Shown piece after piece: positions 6,525-12,367 of a stretch of DNA of 12,367 bases (positions are counted from its first letter, which is position 1; each line of letters opens with the position of its first letter). The notes beneath the pieces were generated by a model. The model ran no database searches and was not told where the DNA came from. It was given only the letters and a program-made list of their open reading frames with translations. Where the stretch lies: contig CALURE010000036.1 in assembly GCA_944323095.1 (NCBI GenBank), forward strand, positions 1-12,367, given 5' to 3'. The DNA comes from Candidatus Gastranaerophilales bacterium. Its GTDB lineage: Bacteria; Cyanobacteriota; Vampirovibrionia; Gastranaerophilales; Gastranaerophilaceae. The translations under genes were made by a program, and so were the position numbers.

Positions 6525-7291
6525 ACTTCAAATATTGCAAGTCTGTCACTATTGTGGTTAATTATATTATCTTCTACAAGATCGTATGCTTTTTTCATAT
6601 CTAGAAGTCTAATTGTTGAATGGTTAAAATTAACTTCTTTAACCGCATTTTCTTTGACAAATACCTCATGCATCGGATCAATTGTTGTTAAAACTTGTTT
6701 ATCTAACGGTCTTACATACATTTGATAAGTACGGGTTGATTGGTTACCTTCTTTATCAATATAATCTGCCGTAAAATTTTTCAAAAATCTATATTTAACA
6801 CTGCATTTTTCTTCAAGATAATGTACAAAGGTGGAAGAATGCTGGTAAGAAACATTAATGATTAAATTTTTTGCTCCAATTTGATAAAACCAGCTAAAAA
6901 TAGAGTCTTTTCCAAAAGAGCTTTTATAATCAAGAGATGCCAAATATTTAGCATCTTTACCATAAACTGCAAATGAGTATATGGGATGCTGGGTTCTTAT
7001 AAAATCGTTTCTCTTTAATGCATACTGGGAGAGTGAACCGGTTTTAGAAGGTGTAGTTTTGTAATCAAAAGTAATTCCTTTGCAAAAATCCCAATTATAA
7101 GTTGGAAAAATTAAATTTCCGTTTGCGCCAACTAAATCAATTAATATATTAATAATATCATCAGGTGTAATTTTTTCCTTATTTTTGATAGAAGTATAAA
7201 TTAATGTACTAATATCTGACGATACAAAAATTGTATCATTTTTGCTGATTCCTAAATTTTTAAAACAATTTTTTAAATCTTCTACAAACAT
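6521..7291 (-). CDS. AAC(3)-family N-acetyltransferase in a sugar cluster
   Basis: The 256-residue minus-strand product has the fold signature of aminoglycoside 3-N-acetyltransferase-like proteins. These features are IFVSSDIS near the N-terminus, a GANGNLIFPTYNW strand (about 55-68), the TGSLSQYALKRNDFIRTQHPIYSFAVYG block (about 83-110) with its conserved HP, and FGKDSIFSWF. The family transfers acetyl from acetyl-CoA to amino groups. Inside a pse-like cluster an amino sugar or nonulosonate is a more likely acceptor than an antibiotic. The ATG has a perfect AGGAGG SD (minus strand 7303-7298) with six bases of spacing. It is the only gene facing left in the cluster, tail-to-tail with pseB (overlap TTAA) and head-to-head with the DUF4910 gene, so it has its own promoter and is probably a later insertion. 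I would not call it a resistance gene. Confidence 0.75.
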   Translation of the reverse strand: MFVEDLKNCFKNLGISKNDTIFVSSDISTLIYTSIKNKEKITPDDIINILIDLVGANGNLIFPTYNWDFCKGITFDYKTTPSKTGSLSQYALKRNDFIRTQHPIYSFAVYGKDAKYLASLDYKSSFGKDSIFSWFYQIGAKNLIINVSYQHSSTFVHYLEEKCSVKYRFLKNFTADYIDKEGNQSTRTYQMYVRPLDKQVLTTIDPMHEVFVKENAVKEVNFNHSTIRLLDMKKAYDLVEDNIINHNSDRLAIFEV

Positions 7292-7401
7292 ATAAAGCCT
7301 CCTGCATAAATAATATCACAAAAATATTTATTATTCTTAATATATTATTATTTAAATAAGTTTTTTATGTTATTTTAAAGAAAAAGAAAGCAGAGGGTTA
7401 G
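7292..7401. promoter_or_regulatory. Divergent promoter region of the sugar cluster
   Basis: These 110 bases, almost all A and T, separate two genes pointing away from each other, so promoters for both must lie here. Many TATTAT/TAATAT-like hexamers are present but no -35/-10 pair stands out. A weak SD (AGAGGG, 7392-7397) precedes the rightward gene and a perfect AGGAGG the leftward one. Confidence 0.5.
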
Positions 7402-8529
7402 ATGTATAAATTAGCCGGAGAACTTTTCCCTATTTGTCGTTCTATTACTGGTAACGGAGTTAGAGAAACATTAAATATATTAAAAAGAGAGTGTAATTTA
7501 TTAAAAATATATGAAGTTCCAAGCGGAACAAAAGTATTTGACTGGACAGTTCCTAAAGAGTGGAATATTAATGATGCATGGGTAAAAAATTCTAAAGGTG
7601 AAAAAATTATTGATTTTAAAAAGAATAATTTACATGTTGTTGGATATTCAACTCCAGTACATAAAAAAGTTTCTCTTGATGAACTTTTGAGTATTACTTA
7701 TTCACTCGAAGATCAACCTGATGTTATTCCATATATAACATCATATTACAAGGAGCGTTACGGATTTTGTATATCTGATATACAAAAAAAGTCGCTGAAG
7801 GATGATGAGTATGAAATATTTATAGACAGTGAATTGAAACAAGGTTCTTTAACATATGGAGAAATTATAATTCCCGGAAAAACAAAAAAAGAGATTTTGC
7901 TTTCAACGTATATATGTCATCCTTCTCTTGCTTCAAATGAGTTATCGGGGCCTGTTGTTGCAATAAATCTTGCAAAATGGCTGGAGAATATGGATAATTA
8001 CTATACATACCGTATAATATTTATTCCTGAAACGATAGGTTCAATTACTTATTTATCACGAAATTTGGAATACTTGAAAGATAATCTCGCTGCAGGTTTT
8101 GTGTTAACCTGTCTGGGTGATAACAAATGTTATTCTTATATTGCAAGCAGATACGGTAATACTCTTGCTGATAGAGCTGCAGTGTGTGTGTTAAAACATT
8201 ATTCCCCTGATTATAAAAAGTTTACTTTTTTGAACAGAGGCTCTGACGAAAGACAATATTGTGCTCCAGGTGTAGATTTACCTGTTTGTTCTGTTACAAG
8301 AACACGATATGGAGATTATCCTGAATATCATACTTCGGCGGATAATATGGATTTTATTTCTCAGGAAGGTTTAGATGGAAGTTTAAATGTTTACAAAAAA
8401 ATAATTAATCTTCTTGAAAATAATAGGCATTATAAAGTTAATGTACTTTGTGAGCCTCAGATGGGCAGACGTAATTTATATCCAACTTTATCTACCAAGC
8501 ATTCCGGGGGGGGGCGGCTGTCAGGCTGA
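7402..8529 (+). CDS. DUF4910 aminopeptidase-fold protein, frame-shifted at poly-G
   Basis: This is a DUF4910 protein with an M28-like peptidase fold, often found in nonulosonate and polysaccharide clusters; its reaction is not settled. Typical motifs are present: FPICRSITGNGVRETL (9-24), VPSGTKVFDWTVPKEWNI, ICHPSLASNELSG with a metal-type His, and SDERQYCAPGVDLPV. PEYHTSADN follows with a second candidate metal-binding His. After LYPTLSTKHS (residue 368) the sequence runs into nine G (residues 369-371 are Gly-Gly-Gly) and ends with RLSG and a TGA. The family's C-terminal winged-helix-like part is intact in another frame (to 8666) and is rejoined by 10 or 7 G, giving 421 or 420 residues. As written the gene is therefore in an OFF or shortened state. 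The catalytic core is complete, so the 375-residue form might keep some activity. Confidence 0.85.
   Translation: MYKLAGELFPICRSITGNGVRETLNILKRECNLLKIYEVPSGTKVFDWTVPKEWNINDAWVKNSKGEKIIDFKKNNLHVVGYSTPVHKKVSLDELLSITYSLEDQPDVIPYITSYYKERYGFCISDIQKKSLKDDEYEIFIDSELKQGSLTYGEIIIPGKTKKEILLSTYICHPSLASNELSGPVVAINLAKWLENMDNYYTYRIIFIPETIGSITYLSRNLEYLKDNLAAGFVLTCLGDNKCYSYIASRYGNTLADRAAVCVLKHYSPDYKKFTFLNRGSDERQYCAPGVDLPVCSVTRTRYGDYPEYHTSADNMDFISQEGLDGSLNVYKKIINLLENNRHYKVNVLCEPQMGRRNLYPTLSTKHSGGGRLSG
8506..8514 (+). repeat. Poly-G tract (9 G), phase-variable site 1
   Basis: Nine consecutive G follow TCC inside the DUF4910 gene. With 9 G translation stops at 8527-8529. With 10 or 7 G the frame reads through to 8666. 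With 8 G it stops at 8564-8566. Homopolymers of this length are known slippage sites during replication. Confidence 0.85.
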
Positions 8530-8666
8530 TGATGAATATTATTGCGTATTGCGACGGCAAAAATGATGTAATAGATATTTGCAATATTGTTGATTGTTCA
8601 CCTGATGATTGTATTGAAGTTATTAAATCATTAAAGGCTGCAGGATTAATAGAGGTAATATATTAA
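8529..8666 (+). CDS. C-terminal domain of the DUF4910 gene, out of frame
   Basis: These 45 codons (MMNIIAYCDGKNDVIDI ... AAGLIEVIY) match the C-terminal winged-helix-like tail expected of DUF4910 proteins, and their good preservation argues against decay. The ATG at 8529 overlaps the TGA that ends the upstream part in the 9-G state (TGATG), with a second ATG at 8532. Ribosomes could therefore restart here and make the domain as a separate peptide. The TAA (8664-8666) directly abuts the pseC ATG, so translation of this tail probably feeds translation of pseC. It is most simply the 3' end of one phase-variable gene, not an independent gene. Confidence 0.65.
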   Translation: MMNIIAYCDGKNDVIDICNIVDCSPDDCIEVIKSLKAAGLIEVIY

Positions 8667-9758
8667 ATGAAAATATATAGCTACGGGAAACAACATCTGG
8701 AATTTGATGATTATATCGAGGTTTTAAAGACTTTGAAATCTCCGTTTTTGACATGCGGGCCGAAGGTTAAAGAATTTGAGAATGCAATTTGTGATTACAC
8801 GGGTGCAAAGTATTGCGTTGCAGTAAATTCTGCAACATCCGGACTTCATATCGCGATGCTTGCGGCAGGAGTCGGGGTTGGGGATGAAGTTATTACAACT
8901 CCTATTACGTTTTTATCGAGCGCAAATTGTGCAAGATTTGTCGGAGCAGACGTTAAATTTGCAGATATAATCCCTGAAACTGCAAATATTGATCCCGATG
9001 AAATAAAAAAACATATTACTTCAAAAACAAAAGCTGTCGTGCCTGTACATTTCGCAGGGCAATCCTGTGATATGGAAGCAATTAACGAAATACTTCCTAA
9101 AGACAGAAAAATTTTTGTTATTGAAGATGCCGCCCATGCTATAGGCTCAGATTACAAAGATACAAAAGTCGGTTCATGCAAATATTCTGATATGACGGTT
9201 TTTTCATTTCATCCTGTGAAAACAATTACAACTGGCGAAGGCGGTGCGGTTACAACAAATAATGAAGAATTGTACAAAAAACTGTTGGCTTACCGTTCAC
9301 ATGGTATGCACCACACCGAAGATTGGAAATACGATATGATAGAGCTCGGTTTAAATTATCGTATAACAGATATTCAGGCAGCGTTAGGAGTGTCCCAAAT
9401 CAGAAAACTTGACAAATTTAAGAAAAGAAGAAGGGAAATTGTTGATTTTTATAATAAAAATTTGAAATTACCGCATTTGATTGAAAAAGAGTTTTCAAAT
9501 GCCTGTTTCCACCTTTATCCTGTTTTAGTTGAAAACAGAGAAAAATTTTATCATGATGCAAGAAAAGTCGGCTTAAATTTGCAGGTGCATTACATACCTG
9601 TTCATACCCAGCCTTATTACAGACAGTTTGGTTATAATTGGGGAGATTATCCTAATGCGGAAAATTATTATAAAAAATGTATTTCCCTGCCATTGTATCC
9701 GGATTTGACTAATAAGGATTTGCAAATCATTATAAAGAGGTTAAGTACTGTTTTATGA
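8667..9758 (+). CDS. pseC: UDP-4-amino-4,6-dideoxy-L-AltNAc transaminase
   Basis: PseC is the PLP-dependent aminotransferase that acts on the keto sugar made by PseB, giving UDP-4-amino-4,6-dideoxy-beta-L-AltNAc. It belongs to the DegT/DnrJ/EryC1 family and is 363 residues long, as expected. NSATSGLHIAM (54-64) is the phosphate-binding turn. Asp154 in VIEDAAHAIG contacts the pyridine nitrogen. Lys185 in FSFHPVKTITTGEGG is the predicted Schiff-base lysine. RSHGM, LNYRITDIQAALG and VHYIPVH further match PseC. The start ATG abuts the stop of the restored DUF4910 frame (TAAATG). A weak SD (AGAGG, 8651-8655) is eleven bases away, so initiation may lean on upstream translation. It overlaps the next gene by four bases (ATGA). 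Confidence 0.9.
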   Translation: MKIYSYGKQHLEFDDYIEVLKTLKSPFLTCGPKVKEFENAICDYTGAKYCVAVNSATSGLHIAMLAAGVGVGDEVITTPITFLSSANCARFVGADVKFADIIPETANIDPDEIKKHITSKTKAVVPVHFAGQSCDMEAINEILPKDRKIFVIEDAAHAIGSDYKDTKVGSCKYSDMTVFSFHPVKTITTGEGGAVTTNNEELYKKLLAYRSHGMHHTEDWKYDMIELGLNYRITDIQAALGVSQIRKLDKFKKRRREIVDFYNKNLKLPHLIEKEFSNACFHLYPVLVENREKFYHDARKVGLNLQVHYIPVHTQPYYRQFGYNWGDYPNAENYYKKCISLPLYPDLTNKDLQIIIKRLSTVL

Positions 9759-10423
9759 AAAAACTCGAAGAATTTTTTCAATTAGCTAAAAAACAGCTGT
9801 CTAATTTTTATATTATCAGTAGTGATGATATGCAGCTGTTGGATAAATATTATGAAAAAATTACTGAAAGAATGCTGCATAATTGCAGGCATATAAATAA
9901 CAAATATTATTCTGATATAAATAAATTATCGCCTTATCATTCCTGTCAGTATTTAATGTTTTTGTACTTTGCCGCGAATACGATTTTTAATGAAACAGGC
10001 GAGCGTCAGCCAATATGTGACAAATTATATAATTTATCTAAAATTGTTTCATCAGCCGATATTTATTATGAAATTCAACTGCCTGAAATATTTACATTTG
10101 ATCATCCGGTCGGAACTGTTTTAGGCAGAGCTGATTACGGCGATTATTTTTGTTGTTTGCAGGGGTTTACAATAGGTAATAACAAAGGGATATATCCAAG
10201 TTTCGGGAATTTTGTTATGATGTATAGTAACTCAAAAGTATTGGGAAATTGTAAAATTGGTAATAAAGTTATTATTTCTGCAAATGCTTATATAAAAGAT
10301 ACGGATATTCCTGATAATTCTATAGTTTTCGGACAGGATAGAAATCTGGTTATAAAACCCTTGAAATCCGCACAGAAAATGCTTTTCGACCTGTCGGGGG
10401 GGGGTATTCTGTGCTTTGCATGA
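9755..10423 (+). CDS. Hexapeptide-repeat acyltransferase with poly-G at its C-terminus
   Basis: The first half (about 1-105) is helical and of unknown role. From about 115 on there is a left-handed beta-helix like that of serine-acetyltransferase-type enzymes: HPVGTVLGRADYGDYF, FTIGNNKGIYPSFG, and repeated turns such as LGNCKIGNKVIISANAYI, ending DIPDNSIVFG. Such proteins move acetyl groups from acetyl-CoA to a hydroxyl or amino group; in this cluster a sugar is the likely acceptor. The fold is complete before the nine G (residues 214-217). As written the product ends GGGILCFA (222 residues). With 10 G it gains a hydrophobic, Cys- and Tyr-rich tail to 244 residues, and with 8 G it ends at 223. 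Which tail is ancestral is unclear. The ATG overlaps the pseC stop. Confidence 0.8.
   Translation: MKKLEEFFQLAKKQLSNFYIISSDDMQLLDKYYEKITERMLHNCRHINNKYYSDINKLSPYHSCQYLMFLYFAANTIFNETGERQPICDKLYNLSKIVSSADIYYEIQLPEIFTFDHPVGTVLGRADYGDYFCCLQGFTIGNNKGIYPSFGNFVMMYSNSKVLGNCKIGNKVIISANAYIKDTDIPDNSIVFGQDRNLVIKPLKSAQKMLFDLSGGGILCFA
10396..10404 (+). repeat. Poly-G tract (9 G), phase-variable site 2
   Basis: Nine G follow TC near the 3' end of the acyltransferase gene. The three frames end at 10423 (9 G), 10488 (10 or 7 G) and 10427 (8 or 11 G). The 10-G frame ends inside the SD of the next gene (AAGGAG, 10487-10492), an arrangement common between operon genes. Confidence 0.8.
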
Positions 10424-10497
10424 TTGAGAAATTACAAAAATGTTTTTGTTACTTTGTTACAAAATATTTATATTGTTTAAGTTTTTAAGGAGAAATT

Positions 10498-11397
10498 ATG
10501 CAGATATGTTTGGGAACAGTACAATTTGGAATGGATTACGGTATAGTTAATCAAAAAATGCCGGCTATTGAAGAATCTTTAAAAATGTTGGATTTTGCTA
10601 CACAGAATGGTATTAATACTATTGATACGGCATTTGCGTATGGAATAGCAGAAGATGTAGTCGGAGAATTTTTAAAACGAAAAACAATCAGTAGAGACAA
10701 ACTTTTTATAAGTTCAAAATTTAAACCAAATGTTTTAGATGATGCAGCTCCCGAACATTATGTTAAAATTATTAAAGCGCATTTAAACGCACAATTGAAA
10801 AGACTAAATACGGATTATCTTGACAGTTATATGTTTCATAGTTCACGGTATGCGTTTAATGATTTGATGCTGCGGGCAATGTATGAAGTAAAAAAAGAAG
10901 GCAAAGTAAGACATTGCGGTGTTTCTGTATATTATCCGGATGAAGCAAGAAAGTGTATTGAAAGTGAATATGTTGATTTTATACAGTTACCTTTTAGTAT
11001 TTTTGATCAAAGAATGCTAAAAGATGGTATATTTGATCTGGCAAAAGAGAAAAAAGACACTATTATCCATTCAAGAAGTGCATTTATACAAGGGTTAATT
11101 TTAATGAATGAAGCAGAAGTCCCGTCATTTTTAAATGCTGCAAAACCAATAGTCAGAAAGATTGATGAATTGTGTAAAAAATATAATGTTAACAGAATAT
11201 CTTTAGCAATGAATTTTGTAAAACAGTTTGACGCGATTACTCATCTGGTATTTGGCGTAGATAATATTCAGCAGCTTAAAGAAAATATAAAAATATTTGA
11301 CGAGAGTTTACCTGTTGAATTATTATTAGACATATCAAAAGAATTTAAAAATTTAGATACGAATATTATTATGCCTAGTTTATGGTGCAAAAAATAG
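10498..11397 (+). CDS. Aldo/keto reductase of the sugar cluster
   Basis: The 299-residue product is a TIM-barrel NAD(P)H-dependent aldo/keto reductase. The family tetrad is visible: Asp43 and Tyr48 in INTIDTAFAYG, Lys74 in FISSKFK and His114 in DSYMFHSS. The N-terminus (LGTVQFGMDYGI) is typical of AKRs in nonulosonate and surface-polysaccharide clusters, which are often annotated without a known substrate. A keto or aldehyde sugar intermediate is the likely substrate; the step is not defined. The ATG has a strong SD (AAGGAG, 10487-10492) five bases away, so it can be translated independently of the switching gene upstream. No poly-G run lies in it. The 74-base gap upstream contains no clear promoter or terminator. 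Confidence 0.88.
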   Translation: MQICLGTVQFGMDYGIVNQKMPAIEESLKMLDFATQNGINTIDTAFAYGIAEDVVGEFLKRKTISRDKLFISSKFKPNVLDDAAPEHYVKIIKAHLNAQLKRLNTDYLDSYMFHSSRYAFNDLMLRAMYEVKKEGKVRHCGVSVYYPDEARKCIESEYVDFIQLPFSIFDQRMLKDGIFDLAKEKKDTIIHSRSAFIQGLILMNEAEVPSFLNAAKPIVRKIDELCKKYNVNRISLAMNFVKQFDAITHLVFGVDNIQQLKENIKIFDESLPVELLLDISKEFKNLDTNIIMPSLWCKK

Positions 11398-11407
11398 GAG
11401 TGTAAAA

Positions 11408-12085
11408 TTGATACAGGATACCATTTTTGAAAAATCAGAGAGTGATGCCTGGTTTTTAAGAAACGAGAAAGCAATAATAAATAGACATGCGAATAACGAT
11501 ATTATATACAGGATGATATGTGGTAATATTAACAAAGAAAAGATTACATCTATTTTAGATCTTGGGTGTAGCAATGGATTTAGATTAAATTTTTTTAAAT
11601 CATTGCCAAATATTAAAAAGCTGGTTGGTGTAGATTTATCAGAAAAAGCAATTGAAGATGGCAAAGCGCGTTATGGGTTAGAGTTATATAAAGATTCTAT
11701 TTCTGATTTTGAATATAATTATAAATTTGATCTTGTTATTGTAAATTTTGTGTTTCACTGGGTAAGTAGAGAATTTATAACTAAGGCTATATATAATACC
11801 GACAGGTATGTTTCCGGGGGGGGGGCACTTGTGATAGGTGATTTTTATTCTCCCACTCCTTGTAAACGTTTTTATCATCATTTGCCTGATGAAAAAGTTT
11901 ATACTTACAAAACCGATTATCCTGCTATTTTTAAATCTTTTGGGACATATAAAAAGTTAAGTAATTTGTATTATGATACTGATAATGTTAACAATACTGA
12001 TAGAGAGACTATTGATAAAGGAAACCTATGTCTTTGTGAATTGTTGCAAAAGACATTAGATGAAAATTATGTAGAGGTGAATTAA
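11408..12085 (+). CDS. SAM-dependent methyltransferase, poly-G in frame (ON)
   Basis: The 225-residue class I methyltransferase carries motif I ILDLGCSNGFRL (49-60), the acidic ribose-binding loop LVGVDLSEKAIEDG (72-85), FDLVIVNFVFHW (motif II region) and YVSGGGALVIGDF before the late strands. The likely role is methylation of a sugar or glycan intermediate, since it sits between two sugar-cluster genes; the position is unknown. It starts with TTG at 11408, supported by AGGAG (11396-11400), seven bases upstream and overlapping the previous stop. The ten-G run encodes Gly137-139 and part of Ala140, in the loop where this family normally has Gly-Gly. Losing one G truncates it to 141 residues and gaining one to 144, both lacking the C-terminal third, so slippage would switch it off. 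Confidence 0.88.
   Translation: MIQDTIFEKSESDAWFLRNEKAIINRHANNDIIYRMICGNINKEKITSILDLGCSNGFRLNFFKSLPNIKKLVGVDLSEKAIEDGKARYGLELYKDSISDFEYNYKFDLVIVNFVFHWVSREFITKAIYNTDRYVSGGGALVIGDFYSPTPCKRFYHHLPDEKVYTYKTDYPAIFKSFGTYKKLSNLYYDTDNVNNTDRETIDKGNLCLCELLQKTLDENYVEVN
11816..11825 (+). repeat. Poly-G tract (10 G), phase-variable site 3
   Basis: Ten G follow TTCC in the middle of the methyltransferase gene. The frame is open with 10, 7 or 13 G. With 9 G a TGA follows after two further codons, and with 11 G after five, so any single slip gives a truncated enzyme. Confidence 0.88.
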
Positions 12086-12087
12086 TA

Positions 12088-12367
12088 ATGAATAATAAAA
12101 AATGTTTAGAATTACAGGAAAAAGCAGCTAAGATTATTCCGGGCATGACTCAGCTTTTGTCCAAGAGACCGGACAGATTTTCAAGGGGTGTTTGGCCAGC
12201 ATATTTTAAGGAAGCTCATGGGATTGAGATTGTAGATTTAGATGATAATCATTATTTGGATTTTAGTATTGGTGGTATTGGAGCAACTGTTTTAGGATAT
12301 GCTGATCCAGATGTGAATAATGCCGTGATAAATGTTATAAATCGTGGTTCAGCATCAACATTAAATC
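12088..12367 (+). CDS. GSA-aminotransferase-like class III PLP enzyme, 3' end outside window
   Basis: Ninety-three residues are visible. They match the N-terminus of class III aminotransferases near glutamate-1-semialdehyde 2,1-aminomutase: KIIPGMTQLLSKRPDRFSRG, then GIEIVDLDDNHYLDFSIGG and ATVLGYADPDV. The housekeeping HemL enzyme begins differently. The QLLSKRPDRF type is common in surface-sugar clusters, where it may move an amino group on a sugar or on an attached group; the substrate is unknown. The catalytic lysine lies beyond the edge. The ATG at 12088 is two bases after the methyltransferase stop and uses GAGG (12074-12077) inside that gene, so its expression is probably coupled to the switching methyltransferase. 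Confidence 0.8.
   Translation, partial: MNNKKCLELQEKAAKIIPGMTQLLSKRPDRFSRGVWPAYFKEAHGIEIVDLDDNHYLDFSIGGIGATVLGYADPDVNNAVINVINRGSASTLN

Noticed and set aside
6521..7291. Calling the AAC(3)-like gene an aminoglycoside resistance gene
   Set aside because: Its position in a sugar cluster favours a sugar acceptor, and the sequence shows no specific resemblance that I can tie to a known resistance allele.
7292..7401. A precise -35/-10 pair in the divergent region
   Set aside because: The region is almost all A and T, so many hexamers match equally well and none stands out at 16-18 base spacing.
8506..8514. The 9-G run treated as a plain sequencing or assembly error
   Set aside because: It cannot be excluded for the exact count, but three such runs in neighbouring sugar genes in AT-rich DNA, one of them in frame with 10 G, are not expected from random error. 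The tract itself must be real even if its length varies.
10434..10449. ACAAAAATGTTTTTGT as a terminator between acyltransferase and reductase
   Set aside because: The 7-bp A/T-rich stem has a two-base loop and no following T-run, so it is too weak to call.
11268..11881. Three minus-strand frames across the aldo/keto reductase and methyltransferase
   Set aside because: They are shadows of well-supported genes with recognisable catalytic motifs on the plus strand.
1..12367. CRISPR arrays, tRNA or rRNA genes, insertion sequences and phage genes
   Set aside because: I saw no regularly spaced direct repeats, no cloverleaf or rRNA-like sequence and no transposase or phage motifs in the window.

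Overview
The window is AT-rich, tightly packed bacterial DNA with strong AGGAG-type ribosome binding sites and occasional TTG starts. A lone pheT (no pheS beside it), many short intergenic elements and a large nonulosonate-type sugar cluster suggest a low-GC, probably gut-associated bacterium. Vampirovibrionia/Gastranaerophilales (non-photosynthetic relatives of cyanobacteria) is my best guess, at low to moderate confidence.

Layout. Positions 1-696 hold the 3' part of an unrecognised gene with one membrane-like segment, closed by a good Rho-independent terminator (731-761). pheT (818-3286) encodes the phenylalanyl-tRNA synthetase beta chain. A secreted SH3-like protein follows (3429-4076) after a structured 142-base leader. 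The gap 4077-4579 is unusually rich. It holds a promoter-to-terminator small RNA on the plus strand (about 4117-4198). Converging on it from the minus strand is a 26-codon hydrophobic ORF (4171-4251) with its own SD and promoter, which looks like a type I toxin-antitoxin locus. A 62-base imperfect palindrome and a perfect 16-base palindrome, inside the putative promoter of an EamA-type transporter (4580-5458), complete the gap.

From 5523 to the right edge lies a surface-sugar cluster: pseB (UDP-GlcNAc 4,6-dehydratase), an inverted AAC(3)-like N-acetyltransferase, a DUF4910 peptidase-fold enzyme, pseC (PLP aminotransferase), a hexapeptide-repeat acyltransferase, an aldo/keto reductase, a SAM methyltransferase and the start of a glutamate-1-semialdehyde-aminotransferase-like gene. 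PseB and PseC make the 4-amino-4,6-dideoxy sugar precursor of pseudaminic-acid-type nonulosonates. The other genes probably decorate or divert that sugar. The later pathway steps (PseG/H/I/F) are not in the window and may lie beyond the right edge.

The main discovery is three long poly-G runs inside three neighbouring genes of this cluster: 8506-8514 (9 G) in the DUF4910 gene, 10396-10404 (9 G) in the acyltransferase and 11816-11825 (10 G) in the methyltransferase. All three sit in an AT-rich background. One-base slippage would switch the reading frame in each. As written, the methyltransferase is in frame (ON). The DUF4910 gene is out of frame: its C-terminal domain is intact, but only in a frame that needs 10 or 7 G, and that frame ends exactly at the pseC start codon. 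The acyltransferase ends with a short tail that lengthens in the 10-G state. This looks like a phase-variable (contingency) glycan locus like those of Campylobacter and Helicobacter, with a possible knock-on effect on pseC translation.
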